Shown: positions 39,745-49,540, numbered from the stretch's first letter. The stretch: 64,000 bases of DNA from Streptomyces sp. ISL-10 (GCF_018614575.1 NZ_JAGGOJ010000043.1:17233-81232), one strand, 5' to 3'. Program-made: numbers and translations. The notes: generated by a model not told the origin, from the letters alone.

Positions 39745-40106
39745 CCCGCCGCCCCGTCGACCTGGGTGCCCCCGAGCGGCTCTACACCGTCACCGGCGGC
39801 CGCAGCCGCGCCGTGGACGAGGGGTTCGACCTCGTCACGCAGGTCGTCAGCGCGTGCGAGCCGTCGCCCGGTATGCAGAAGGAGCACATCCGGATCCTCA
39901 CTCTGTGCCGGAGCCCGATGGCCCCTGCCGAGATCTCCGCGGACATGGGGCTGCCAGTGACGGTCGTGCGCATCCTGCTCGGGGACCTGCTCGCCACCGG
40001 CCGCGTCACCGCGCGCCGTCCACACCCGGAGGTGGCCCGTGCGGACTGCCCCGCGCCCGGCTCCGAGCTCTTGAAAGAGGTGCTCCATGGACTCCGCAAC
40101 CTCTGA
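39741..40106 (+). CDS. cvnC: Conservon DUF742 protein
   Basis: 121 aa with the DUF742 pattern: RLYTVTGGRSRA at the start, then a winged-HTH-like block IRILTLCRSPMAPAEISADMGLPVTVVRILLGDLLATGRV and the family C-terminus ELLKEVLHGLRNL. In intact conservons it is gene C of A-B-C-D. It overlaps cvnA by 4 nt and a remnant of cvnD by 20 nt. Confidence 0.92.
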   Translation: MTRRPVDLGAPERLYTVTGGRSRAVDEGFDLVTQVVSACEPSPGMQKEHIRILTLCRSPMAPAEISADMGLPVTVVRILLGDLLATGRVTARRPHPEVARADCPAPGSELLKEVLHGLRNL

Positions 40107-40164
40107 ACTGCCCGCCCGTACGCGCCTGAATGAACCGGCCAGGGACCGGGAGACGACGCCATGA
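40087..40164 (+). pseudogene. 25-codon remnant of the conservon GTPase gene
   Basis: An ATG inside the 3' end of cvnC opens a 25-codon ORF beginning MDSATSELPART, which resembles the start of conservon GTPases (recalled, not searched). In an intact gene this is followed by the P-loop GGFGVGKTT. Here it runs into unrelated Glu/Arg-rich codons and stops at 40162-40164, overlapping the P450 ATG. The simplest reading is a deletion that removed nearly all of cvnD but kept translational coupling. Confidence 0.55.
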
Positions 40165-41444
40165 ACGATCCCACGGGAACCGCACCGTACCCGCCGCCCA
40201 CCGCCGCATGCCCGGTCCACGAGGGGGCGGTCCGCCTCGGCGGGCCGGAGTTCCGGCGGGCGCCGGCGGAGCTGTACCGCTCCCTGCGCCACCGCCACGG
40301 TCCCGTTGCGCCTGTCGTGCTGGACGGGGCCGTGCCGGCCTGGCTTGTCCTCGGATACGCCGAGGTGGCCCATGTCGCCGCGCACCGCGAGCTGTTCGGC
40401 CGCGACTCCCGGCGCTGGAACCAGTGGTCGGCCGTCCCCGCCAACTGGCCGCTGCTGCCCTTCGTCGGCCATCAGCCCTCGGCGGGGTTCACCGAGGAAA
40501 CAGAGCACCAGGTGCGCGGGGCGGTTGTCACCGTGGCGCTGGAGGCCGTGGACCAGTTCGAACTCGCCCACTGGTGCCGCCGTATCGCCGATGGGCTGAT
40601 CAACTCCTTTGCGGGCAGCGGGCAGGCGGAGCTGATGGCGGTGTACGCGCATGCGCTGCCGATGCGCGCCGCGGTGCAGCTGTGCGGTATGACCGCCGGC
40701 GGTGTGGCGACCGAGGAACTGGTGCGGGACCTGCGGAACTCGCTGGACGGGGCCGGGGACGACGATCCACCGGCCGCGTACGCACGGGTCCAGGAGCGGA
40801 TCCAGCGGCTGGTCGAGGACAAGCGCAGGCTGCCCGGACCCGACGTCACCTCGCGGATGCTGACCCATCCGGCCGGGCTCACCGACGAACAGGCCGTCCA
40901 GGATCTGATCACCGTCCTCACCTCGGCCCAGCAGCTCACCGCGGACTGGATCGGCAACACGCTGCGTCTGCTGCTGACCGACGACCGGTTCGCGCTGAAC
41001 GTCTCCGGCGGGCGGCTCAGCGTCGGTCAGGCCCTCAACGAAGTGCTGTGGCTGGACACGCCGATACAGACCGTCACCGGCCGCTGGGCCCTGCGCGACA
41101 CCACCCTCGGCGGCCGGAGCATCCGGGCGGGCGACTGTGTGGTGCTGGGCCTGGCGGCGGCCAACACGGATCCGCGGATCTGGCCGGAGGGCCATGACGG
41201 CCGTGACGGCCATGTCCGGGCGGAGAACGCCGCACATCTGTCGTTCGGCAACGGCGAACACCGCTGTCCGTACCCGGCGCCGCTCCTCGCCGATGTGATC
41301 GCCCGTACTGCGGTCGAGACACTCCTGGAGCGGCTGCCGGATGTGGTGCTCGCCGTCGAGCCGGAGGAGCTGACGTGGCGGCCGTCGGTGTGGAGGCGCG
41401 GGCTCACCTCGCTGCCGGTGCGGTTCACGCCCGTCGTGCGGTAG
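40161..41444 (+). CDS. Cytochrome P450, conservon type (CYP157-like)
   Basis: 427 aa. Heme loop FGNGEHRC with the axial cysteine at about C369. The K-helix position normally reading ExxR is E294-V-L-W297, so the arginine is replaced by tryptophan; CYP157 enzymes of Streptomyces conservons are known for the same loss. The I-helix AGxxT motif is also atypical (TSAQQLTAD). Conservons often end in one or two P450s (cvnE/F). Redox partner and substrate unknown; ATG overlaps the remnant ORF stop. Confidence 0.88.
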   Translation: MNDPTGTAPYPPPTAACPVHEGAVRLGGPEFRRAPAELYRSLRHRHGPVAPVVLDGAVPAWLVLGYAEVAHVAAHRELFGRDSRRWNQWSAVPANWPLLPFVGHQPSAGFTEETEHQVRGAVVTVALEAVDQFELAHWCRRIADGLINSFAGSGQAELMAVYAHALPMRAAVQLCGMTAGGVATEELVRDLRNSLDGAGDDDPPAAYARVQERIQRLVEDKRRLPGPDVTSRMLTHPAGLTDEQAVQDLITVLTSAQQLTADWIGNTLRLLLTDDRFALNVSGGRLSVGQALNEVLWLDTPIQTVTGRWALRDTTLGGRSIRAGDCVVLGLAAANTDPRIWPEGHDGRDGHVRAENAAHLSFGNGEHRCPYPAPLLADVIARTAVETLLERLPDVVLAVEPEELTWRPSVWRRGLTSLPVRFTPVVR

Positions 41445-41587
41445 CCAGGAGGAGCGCCGCGACCGCCGGAGTCGGGCGGCGACCGGCCACGTCGGTGCGC
41501 CCCTGGGCGTCAGGCCCGGCGGCGGGTCGCCTACGGTGCAGGCAGGCGCGGCAGCAGGCGTGGGAACGAGCACCGAGGAGAGACGGC

Positions 41588-42121
41588 ATGGCGGAGCGGG
41601 CACTGGTCGCGGGTGTGGGCGGCAAGAAACCGAAGGTCGACCCGGACGCGTTCACCGCGCCCACCTCGGTCGTGATGGGAGACGTGACGCTGGCCGCCGG
41701 TGCGAGCGTCTGGTACCAGAGCGTGCTGCGCGCGGACGGCGGGCCGATCGTGATCGGCGCCGACAGCAACATTCAGGACAACTGCACCGTCCACGTCGAC
41801 CCCGGATTCCCGGTGACCGTGGGCGAGCGGGTCTCGGTCGGCCACAACGCGGTGCTGCACGGCTGCACGGTGGAGGACGACGTCCTGGTCGGCATGGGCG
41901 CGACCGTTCTGAACGGCGCGCACATCGGGGCGGGCTCCCTGATCGCCGCTCAGGCGCTGGTCCCGCAGGGCATGCAGGTGCCGCCGGGTTCCCTGGTCGC
42001 GGGCGTCCCGGCGAAGGTACGCCGGGAACTGACGGACGAGGAGCGCGAGGGGATCAAGCTGAACGCGGCGGTGTACACGGACCTGGCGAAGGAGCACCGC
42101 ACGGCGCACGAGGAGGGGTGA
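41588..42121 (+). CDS. Gamma-class carbonic anhydrase family protein
   Basis: 177 aa left-handed beta-helix. The three zinc-binding histidines of gamma carbonic anhydrase are visible: H69 (NIQDNCTVHVD), H86 and H91 (SVGHNAVLHGC). Related proteins hydrate CO2 or are inactive acyl-carrier homologues. The ATG at 41588 has GAGGAGAGA upstream. Confidence 0.9.
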   Translation: MAERALVAGVGGKKPKVDPDAFTAPTSVVMGDVTLAAGASVWYQSVLRADGGPIVIGADSNIQDNCTVHVDPGFPVTVGERVSVGHNAVLHGCTVEDDVLVGMGATVLNGAHIGAGSLIAAQALVPQGMQVPPGSLVAGVPAKVRRELTDEEREGIKLNAAVYTDLAKEHRTAHEEG

Positions 42122-42194
42122 CGCCCCCGGCCGCGGTCCGCCGTCCGCCGGACCCGGCGGCTCGGGGCCCGCGGCCCAGGGCAGCGCGTCGTCG

Positions 42195-42854
42195 TCAGTC
42201 GCCGGCGGTCACACCCACGGGCTCCGGCTCGCGGGCCGCAGGGGCCTCGGCCGCCGCCTTCTTGGCGCGGTTCTTCAGGACGAGCAGGGAAGTGATGCCG
42301 ATCAGCACGGCGAGGACCAGCCCCAGCCAGGAGAACCGCTTGAGCCACGCCTCGGCCACGACACCGACCGAGTAGATGACGGCCGTGGTGCCGCCTGCCC
42401 AGAGGATCCCGCCGAAGACGTTGGCGGTCAGGAACTTCCAGTACGGCATGTGCAGCACACCGGCCAGCGGGCCGGCGAAGATCCGCAGCAGGGCGACGAA
42501 GCGGCCGAAGAAGACGGCCCACATGCCCCACTTCTCGAACGAACGCTCCGCCATGGCGATCTGCGCGTCGCCGAAATGCTTGGGGAATCTGCCGCCGAGC
42601 CAGGCCAGCAGCGGACGGCCGCCCTTGCGTCCGATCGCGTATCCGATGGAGTCCCCGATGATCGCGCCGGCGGTCGCGCAGGCGCCGAGCACGTACGGGT
42701 CGATCTCGCCGTGCTGGGAGGCGAGCAGCGCCGAGCTGACGAGGACGATCTCACCCGGCAGCGGAATGCCGAGGCTTTCGAGGCCGATGACGACACCCAC
42801 CAGGAGGTAGATGCTGACCGGGGGGATGGTCTCGAGCCACTCCTGGACGTGCAA
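42195..42854 (-). CDS. DedA family membrane protein
   Basis: 219 aa with about five membrane segments; DedA motifs GIPLPGEIVLVSSALLAS, GAIIGDSIGYAIGRKGG and FFGRFVALLRIFAGPLAG are intact. Members of this superfamily recycle undecaprenyl phosphate across the membrane or support envelope homeostasis. The C-terminus is a short cytoplasmic Lys/Ala-rich tail. Confidence 0.92.
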   Translation of the reverse strand: MHVQEWLETIPPVSIYLLVGVVIGLESLGIPLPGEIVLVSSALLASQHGEIDPYVLGACATAGAIIGDSIGYAIGRKGGRPLLAWLGGRFPKHFGDAQIAMAERSFEKWGMWAVFFGRFVALLRIFAGPLAGVLHMPYWKFLTANVFGGILWAGGTTAVIYSVGVVAEAWLKRFSWLGLVLAVLIGITSLLVLKNRAKKAAAEAPAAREPEPVGVTAGD

Positions 42855-42941
42855 CGCCGGTTCCTTCCGTACGCACCGGGCCCCTGCCCGGCGTGCACCC
42901 CCGTCGGCGCACGCCGGGCAGCCTACCCGGTGCGGCCGGCG

Positions 42942-43394
42942 TCAGCTGTTGGGACGCAGGGTCCACACGATGGTCATCTCGCCGGTGACGGAGCCGTCCT
43001 CGCGCTGGATGCTGATGTCCACGGGGAATTCGGGGCGCTGCCCGGCGTCGAGCTCCTTGACGACGTCCGCGACCGGGCGGGCGAGCGTGGCGGTGGCCGT
43101 GACGGCGCCCATGGCGAGCTTCTTGTACCCGATCTCCGCCTTGACCGCGAGGGGCACGGCGCGGCCGAGCTGGTTCCCGAACGCGGCGATGACGATCGCA
43201 CCGCTCGCGGACTCGGCGAGCGTGAACATGGCACCGGCGTGCGGGCCGCCGACGTGGTTGTGGAAGTCGGCCTGGTCCGGCATGCGGAGGACCGCCCGCT
43301 CCGCGGTGGTCTCGACGAACTCGAGGTTGAGTGTCCGGACCATGGGAACGGTGGCGGCGAGCATCTCGCCGATGGACATCTGATCTGCGCTCAT
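42942..43394 (-). CDS. Hotdog-fold thioesterase-like protein (PaaI/DUF4442 type)
   Basis: 150 aa with one hotdog domain; FHNHVGGPHAGAMFTLAESASGAIV is the conserved helix region holding the family's Asn/His/Gly and Glu residues. Likely acyl-CoA thioesterase; substrate unknown. Confidence 0.85.
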   Translation of the reverse strand: MSADQMSIGEMLAATVPMVRTLNLEFVETTAERAVLRMPDQADFHNHVGGPHAGAMFTLAESASGAIVIAAFGNQLGRAVPLAVKAEIGYKKLAMGAVTATATLARPVADVVKELDAGQRPEFPVDISIQREDGSVTGEMTIVWTLRPNS

Positions 43395-43500
43395 GGCCGG
43401 ATGTTACCCACGAGTAGCACCGTTTGGCCATCCCCCCGGAAGGGGGCGGGGCGGGGGCGGGCGTGGAAGTGCCGTCGGGGCACCTCTATGGTTACTCGCC

Positions 43501-44496
43501 ATGTGGCCAGGACAGCAGCCGCCCGGGGGCGAGCAGAACCCGCAGGACCAGAACCCGTACCAGCAGCCGGGGTACCAGCAGCCGAACCCGTACCAGCAGC
43601 CGAACCCGTACCAGCAGCCGACCGCGCCGCAGTACGCCGTGCCCGGCCAGATGCCCGGCGCGCCCATGCCGCCGCAGGACGACAGGAAGAAGACGACGAT
43701 CGTCGCGATCGTCGCGGCGACCGCGGTGGTCGTGGCCGCCGCGGTCACCGGCTTCATCGTGCTCAAGGACGACGACCAGGGCACGTCCGACAAGGGCGCC
43801 GGCACCAAGGCGTCGCAGGAGCCCGGCACCGACACCTCGAAGGATCCTGCGCCGTCGCCCTCGGTGGACAACCCGCGCGACGGCAGCGACGTCAAGCCCA
43901 CCATCGCGGGCTGGAAGGTCGTCACCAACCCCAAGCACGGCACCATGTTCGACGTCCCGGCCGACTGGGAGGTGGCGGGTTCGGGCGTGGGGCACGGCTT
44001 CGAGGACGAGAAGAAGGGCGACGGCTCGGCCGTCGTCATGATGTCCGCGCCGGCCCACTTCAAGAGCAAGTGGTGCGAGCTTGACATCGACAAGGACGGC
44101 CGCATGGAGGACTGGGGCCTGAGCAGCGCCGGAACCAAGGGCGGCAAGGGTGCCAAGAGCACCGCCGAGGCGGCCTACAACGAGGCCGGCAACTGGGTGT
44201 GGGCGGGCTACGCGCAGACCGAGCCCGAAGGCACGGTCAAGATCACCAAGGCCAGGGACTACACGACGAAGTCGGGCCTGAAGGGCAGCGTTTCCACGGC
44301 CACGGCCAAGGGCGTGAAGAAGGAGAACAAGTGCGAGACCGACGGCAAGTCGATCGCGTTCTCCTTCAAGGACCCCGCGGGTGACTTCAAGAGCTGGGTG
44401 CTCTACGCGAACACCGGGATCACGGACGAGGTCGACGACGCGACCATCCAGAAGATCCTCAGCACGGTACGTCTCGCCGACGCCCCGGCATCCTGA
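43501..44496 (+). CDS. Membrane-anchored protein with NPYQQP repeats
   Basis: 331 aa. The first 60 residues are Pro/Gln-rich with repeated (P)NPYQQP units, followed by a lysine-rich stop-transfer signal and one membrane helix (about residues 66-87, IVAIVAATAVVVAAAVTGFIVL). The rest is an extracytoplasmic Lys/Asp-rich linker and a 200-residue domain with two cysteines (KSKWCELD, ENKCETDG). This is a common Streptomyces surface-protein layout with no assigned function. Confidence 0.82.
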   Translation: MWPGQQPPGGEQNPQDQNPYQQPGYQQPNPYQQPNPYQQPTAPQYAVPGQMPGAPMPPQDDRKKTTIVAIVAATAVVVAAAVTGFIVLKDDDQGTSDKGAGTKASQEPGTDTSKDPAPSPSVDNPRDGSDVKPTIAGWKVVTNPKHGTMFDVPADWEVAGSGVGHGFEDEKKGDGSAVVMMSAPAHFKSKWCELDIDKDGRMEDWGLSSAGTKGGKGAKSTAEAAYNEAGNWVWAGYAQTEPEGTVKITKARDYTTKSGLKGSVSTATAKGVKKENKCETDGKSIAFSFKDPAGDFKSWVLYANTGITDEVDDATIQKILSTVRLADAPAS

Positions 44497-44632
44497 GCAG
44501 CATGTGTGGCTGCGGTCCGCGGACTGCGGCCTCACATCGCTCGGGGGCCGGCGCGGCGACCGCGGTCGTCGGGGCCGACGGAGAAGACCCGGGGCCCGCA
44601 ACCCCGCCGGGGCGGCGGATCCTCGCGCTCCC

Positions 44633-45481
44633 TCAGCCCACGCTGAACGCTCCGGCCGGGGGCTCCGGAGAAGCCACCGCGTCCTTGTCCTCGACCGGCG
44701 CGGCATCGCCCATCAGGCGCGTGAGCGCCGCGCCGTCGGTTACGCGGGCCGGGAAGGCGTCCGCCGCCACGAGGCGGGTCAGGGACACCACGTCGATCGG
44801 GCTCTGCGAGGCGAGCAGCAGCGTGTTGCCGAAGCGGCGCCCGCGCAGCACCGAAGGCTCCGCGATCAGAGCCAGTTCACCGAAGACCGCGGCGAAGTTG
44901 GCGAGTTGCGAGCGCAGGAAGGTGAACGGCGCGCCGTCGGCCAGGTTGGCCGCGTAGATGCCGGTCGGCCTCAGCACGCGTTCCGCGGCGCGCGCATAGG
45001 ACACCGACGTGAGATGCGCGGGAACGCGCGAGCCGCCGAAGACATCCGCGATCACGATGTCCGCCGAGTCCGCCGACGCGGACTCCACCCAGGCACGCGC
45101 GTCCGCCGCATGGACGGTGACGTCCGCGTCCCCAGGCAGCGGAAGCCACTCGGCGACGAGGGCCAGCAGGCCGCGGTCCGCCTCGACCACGTCCTGGCGG
45201 GAGCCGGGACGTGTGGCTGCGACATAGCGCGGCAGGGTCAGCGCGCCGCCGCCGAGGTGCACCGCGTCCAGCGGCGCGTCCTGCCGGCCCGCGAGGTCGA
45301 TGACATGCGCCAGCCTGCGGGCGTACTCGAATTCGAGATGTGCCGGGTCGTCGAGGTCGACGTACGACTGGGGTGCGCCGTCGACGGTCAGCAGCCAGGC
45401 CCGGTCCCGGTCGACGTCGGGCATGAGCTTGGCGGTGCCGCCGTCGACGTCGCGCAGGACGGGGAGCTGATCGTTCACCAC
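44633..45481 (-). CDS. Spermidine synthase-like methyltransferase-fold protein
   Basis: 282 aa. DGAPQSYVDLDDPAHLEFEYARRLAHVID and HLGGGALTLPRYVAATRPGSRQDVVEAD match the SpeE fold with its nucleotide-binding glycine loop; ADIVIADVFGGSRVPAHL matches the active-site loop. Many actinobacterial homologues lack the putrescine-binding residues, so polyamine synthesis is not certain. Two GTG codons (45481, 45478) could start it. Same strand as tuf3 but separated by a strong terminator. Confidence 0.82.
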   Translation of the reverse strand: MVNDQLPVLRDVDGGTAKLMPDVDRDRAWLLTVDGAPQSYVDLDDPAHLEFEYARRLAHVIDLAGRQDAPLDAVHLGGGALTLPRYVAATRPGSRQDVVEADRGLLALVAEWLPLPGDADVTVHAADARAWVESASADSADIVIADVFGGSRVPAHLTSVSYARAAERVLRPTGIYAANLADGAPFTFLRSQLANFAAVFGELALIAEPSVLRGRRFGNTLLLASQSPIDVVSLTRLVAADAFPARVTDGAALTRLMGDAAPVEDKDAVASPEPPAGAFSVG

Positions 45482-45502
45482 TCCATTGTGCCGGGCGCCG
45501 CG

Positions 45503-45531
45503 GGGGCGGCCCTCACCTGGAGGGCCGCCCC
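45503..45531 (-). terminator. tuf3 terminator with perfect 12-bp stem
   Basis: GGGGCGGCCCTC (45503-45514) / GAGGGCCGCCCC (45520-45531), 5-nt loop, located 9 bp after the tuf3 stop on the minus strand. Confidence 0.85.
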
Positions 45532-45539
45532 GGCGGCGG

Positions 45540-46730
<1,191 letters not shown>

Positions 46731-47100
46731 GACTGGGTTCGTTCCTTCCCGGAACTCGAAACTGATCAGGACCCCTGGGCCTCGCCGACCCTCCCCCTGC
46801 GGGGTCCGCCGGACGATCCGGGAAGGGTCAGCTTCGGGCGCCGCCGGGAGCCGGGGCGACTGCGACAGCAGCGAGTGCGGCAGCCTTCGGCGCGTCCGCG
46901 ACTGCGGACGGCGCTGTGGGGAAGGCGTACCGGAACATGCCGTCCATGATCGTGCACGGCATCTGCGGCGTCGACCGGTTTTCCGGGGACGGCGGTTCGG
47001 CAGGTCACGGGCGTGGGAACACACCACCCTGCCGGGCGGACCCGGGGGGATGTGGGCAGCGGCACGGCGTTCGGCCACTTTCGTCGGTTAGTCTCCCCGG
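46731..47100. promoter_or_regulatory. Divergent tuf3/TVP38 intergenic region
   Basis: This 370-bp region has no supported gene. ATGCCGT (46937-46943) / ACGGCAT (46956-46962) is a perfect 7-bp inverted repeat, about 210 bp upstream of tuf3, and GGAAGGAA near 46742-46749 is the tuf3 ribosome site. Confidence 0.4.
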
Positions 47101-47805
47101 ATGCTCGACCCCGTCCCCAGGCCGGCATCCGGCCTCACCGTCCGCTTCACCAGAGCCCTGTTCTCGCCCTGGGCGCGGCTGTCGCTGCTCGCGGCCCTGC
47201 TCGCATCGGCCGCGGTGACGGTGGTGCTCCACGAACCGCAGCGGCTGCTCTCCGCGGGCTGGCCACCGCACGTGAGCGGGGCGGCGGCGGTCGTCCTGTT
47301 CGGCATCGGATACGGCGTGTGCACGGCGGCGTTCGTGCCGCGACCGGTCCTCAACCTGGCGGCGGGCGCTCTGTTCGGTTCGCAGGCGGGGCTCGTCTCG
47401 GCGATCGGCGGCACGGTGCTGGGCGCGGGCATCGCGTTCACGCTCGGCCGGCTGCTGGGCCAGGACGCGCTGCGTCCGCTGGTGCGGGGGCGCTGGCTGA
47501 AGGCGGCGGACGGACAGCTCAGCCGGCACGGCTTCCGCTCGATGCTGGCGATCCGCCTGTTCCCGGGCGTCCCGTTCGCCGCGGCCAACTACGGCGCCGC
47601 GATCTCGCGGATGGGCTATCTGCCGTTCCTGCTGGCCACGGGGCTGGGGTCGATCCCCAACACCGCGGCGTACGTGGTGGCGGGCAGCCGGGCGGATTCA
47701 CCGACCTCGCCCGCGTTCCTGATCGCGATGGGGTTCATCGTGGTGACGGGGGTGGCGGCGGGGTGCGTCGCCTGGACCAAGCGGCACCGGCTGCGGGCCC
47801 GGTGA
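47101..47805 (+). CDS. TVP38/TMEM64 family membrane protein
   Basis: 234 aa, about six membrane segments. The SNARE-associated/DedA-superfamily motifs are visible: NLAAGALFGSQAGLVSAIGGTVLGAGIAFTLGRLLG and RLFPGVPFAAANYGAAISRMGYLPFLLATGLGSIPNTAAYV. Likely lipid or lipid-carrier transport; 295 bp upstream of uppP on the same strand. Confidence 0.9.
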   Translation: MLDPVPRPASGLTVRFTRALFSPWARLSLLAALLASAAVTVVLHEPQRLLSAGWPPHVSGAAAVVLFGIGYGVCTAAFVPRPVLNLAAGALFGSQAGLVSAIGGTVLGAGIAFTLGRLLGQDALRPLVRGRWLKAADGQLSRHGFRSMLAIRLFPGVPFAAANYGAAISRMGYLPFLLATGLGSIPNTAAYVVAGSRADSPTSPAFLIAMGFIVVTGVAAGCVAWTKRHRLRAR

Positions 47806-48100
47806 CCGTTGCCTCGGCCGCCTGGGCGGGGCCTGGGCGAAGTGCCGTCATTTCGGGGCGCTACTCTGCCTCACGATCGGCGCCGGCCCGATGGCGTACG
47901 CGCACCCGCGTGCGGAAGGGCCGCCAGCCCCATGGGTGCCTGACAGACCGTCAGCCAAGTCAGCAAAGGGTCCGCATGACGACGAGGGAACACGCCTGCC
48001 CATGAGCCGGCCGGTGTGTCGACCGGCAACCGATACCTCAGCGCCGGCCCGTGCGTTTGCCGGCCGGACCGTGATCATCTCTTGGGTGGCGTAGCTTTCA
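47806..48100. promoter_or_regulatory. uppP upstream region
   Basis: This 295-bp spacer holds no convincing gene; one small frame at 47891-48094 lacks a ribosome site. TAGCTT (48092-48097) sits just before the uppP ATG and no Shine-Dalgarno is present, so uppP may be read from a near-leaderless mRNA. Confidence 0.35.
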
Positions 48101-48973
48101 ATGTCTTGGTTCGAATCAATCATCCTGGGACTCGTCCAGGGGCTGACGGAGTTCCTGCCGATCTCCTCCAGTGCGCATCTGCGGCTCACGGCCGCGTTCG
48201 CGGGCTGGCACGATCCGGGTGCCGCGTTCACGGCGATCACCCAGATCGGCACGGAGACGGCGGTGCTGATCTACTTCCGCAAGGACATCGCGAGGATCGT
48301 CTCGGCCTGGTTCCGTTCGCTCACCGACAAGACGATGCGCCGCGACCACGACGCGCAGATGGGCTGGCTCGTCATCGTCGGCTCGATCCCGATCGGCGTG
48401 CTCGGCGTGACCCTCAAGGACCAGATCGAGGGCCCCTTCCGTGATCTGCGGCTGATCGCGACGACGCTGATCGTCATGGGCATCGTGCTCGGTGTCGCCG
48501 ACCGGCTGGCCGCCCGCGACGAGATCGGCGGCCGCCACCGGGCGATCAGGGAGCGCAAGTCGCTGCAGGACCTGAGCGTCCGGGACGGTCTGATCTACGG
48601 CGTGTGCCAGGCGATGGCGCTGATCCCGGGCGTCTCGCGCTCCGGCGCGACGATCAGCGGCGGTCTGCTCATGGGCTACACCCGCGAGGCCGCCGCCCGG
48701 TACTCGTTCCTGCTGGCGATCCCCGCGGTGCTGGCGTCCGGCCTGTTCGAGCTGAAGGAGGCCGGTGAGGGACATGTCTCCTGGGGGCCGACGATCCTGG
48801 CGACGGTCATCGCGTTCGGCGTGGGGTACGCGGTGATCGCCTGGTTCATGAAATTCATCACTACGAAGAGCTTCATGCCGTTCGTGATCTACCGGATCCT
48901 GCTCGGAATCCTGCTGTTCATCCTGGTCGGCACGGATGTGCTGAGCCCGCAGGCGGGTGAGTCGGCAGGCTGA
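48101..48973 (+). CDS. uppP: Undecaprenyl-diphosphatase
   Basis: 290-aa integral membrane phosphatase that recycles the peptidoglycan lipid carrier. Motif 1 (QGLTEFLPISSSAHL, with the catalytic Glu and Ser) and motif 2 (ALIPGVSRSGATI, with the Arg) of BacA/UppP are intact. Confers bacitracin tolerance in other bacteria. Confidence 0.96.
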   Translation: MSWFESIILGLVQGLTEFLPISSSAHLRLTAAFAGWHDPGAAFTAITQIGTETAVLIYFRKDIARIVSAWFRSLTDKTMRRDHDAQMGWLVIVGSIPIGVLGVTLKDQIEGPFRDLRLIATTLIVMGIVLGVADRLAARDEIGGRHRAIRERKSLQDLSVRDGLIYGVCQAMALIPGVSRSGATISGGLLMGYTREAAARYSFLLAIPAVLASGLFELKEAGEGHVSWGPTILATVIAFGVGYAVIAWFMKFITTKSFMPFVIYRILLGILLFILVGTDVLSPQAGESAG

Positions 48974-49026
48974 CGGTCACTGTGCGGTGCGGGACAGTCA
49001 CCGTTGCTAGGCCGTAATCTGATGCC

Positions 49027-49200
49027 ATGTCCCCCATTCGCAGCGAGTGTGAAACCGCCATGTCCGCCACTGAACTGAACGCCCGGATCCGTGAACTGTG
49101 GGCCGACGGGGAGCTCCCCGACGACCGGCGGCCGGAGTACGAGGCGCTCGTCGTGGAATGGGCGGCTGCTGCGCGCGAGGACGTTCGCCCGGCGGCCTGA
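49027..49200 (+). CDS. Very small conserved protein (46-57 aa)
   Basis: Below the usual size cutoff. ATG at 49027 gives 57 aa, ATG at 49060 gives 46 aa (MSATELNARIRELWADGELPDD...). The C-terminal part is amphipathic, ends EALVVEWAAAAREDVRPAA, and shows the codon bias of the region. I know no function; similar small helical proteins are common in Streptomyces but I have not searched. Confidence 0.5.
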   Translation: MSPIRSECETAMSATELNARIRELWADGELPDDRRPEYEALVVEWAAAAREDVRPAA

Positions 49201-49301
49201 CGCCGAGACGCGGGTACCGCCCGGCCGCCGTCGGGGCTCGCTTCCGGGGGCCTCGCGCTTTCCGGGCTGCACAGGCGGCCCGCGCGCGGCACCCTGGAGT
49301 C

Positions 49302-49517
49302 ATGGCCTGGCAGGCACCCATCGTCGTGCACCCGCCGTCGCCCGGCGGCGGGCGGCGGGTCACCGTGCGCGGCGAGATCGTGGGGCTCGCGCGCAGTGAC
49401 AAGGATCTCGTGGAGTTCCTGCGGCGGGCGGGACTCGAGGACGCGGACATGATCCTCGACGACCCGCATCTGGTGGAGTGGCGCGGAGGCGCCGCCCACC
49501 AGGGCTACGCGGCCTGA
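49302..49517 (+). CDS. Small hypothetical protein
   Basis: 71 aa, single small domain with GRRVTVRGEIVGLARSDKDLVEFLRRAGLEDAD and LVEWRGGAAHQGYAA. CTGGAG 5 bp upstream of the ATG is a good ribosome site. No family recognised; coding bias supports it as real. Confidence 0.6.
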   Translation: MAWQAPIVVHPPSPGGGRRVTVRGEIVGLARSDKDLVEFLRRAGLEDADMILDDPHLVEWRGGAAHQGYAA

Positions 49518-49540
49518 GCCCGGGCGTCCGCCGCTGTGAC

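Noticed and set aside
47891..48094. A 67-aa frame upstream of uppP
   Set aside because: No ribosome site, atypical composition, and it fills the promoter region of uppP.
48106..48120. GGTTCGAATC resembling a tRNA T-loop
   Set aside because: It is inside the uppP start (WFES codons) and no acceptor stem or anticodon arm can be built around it.
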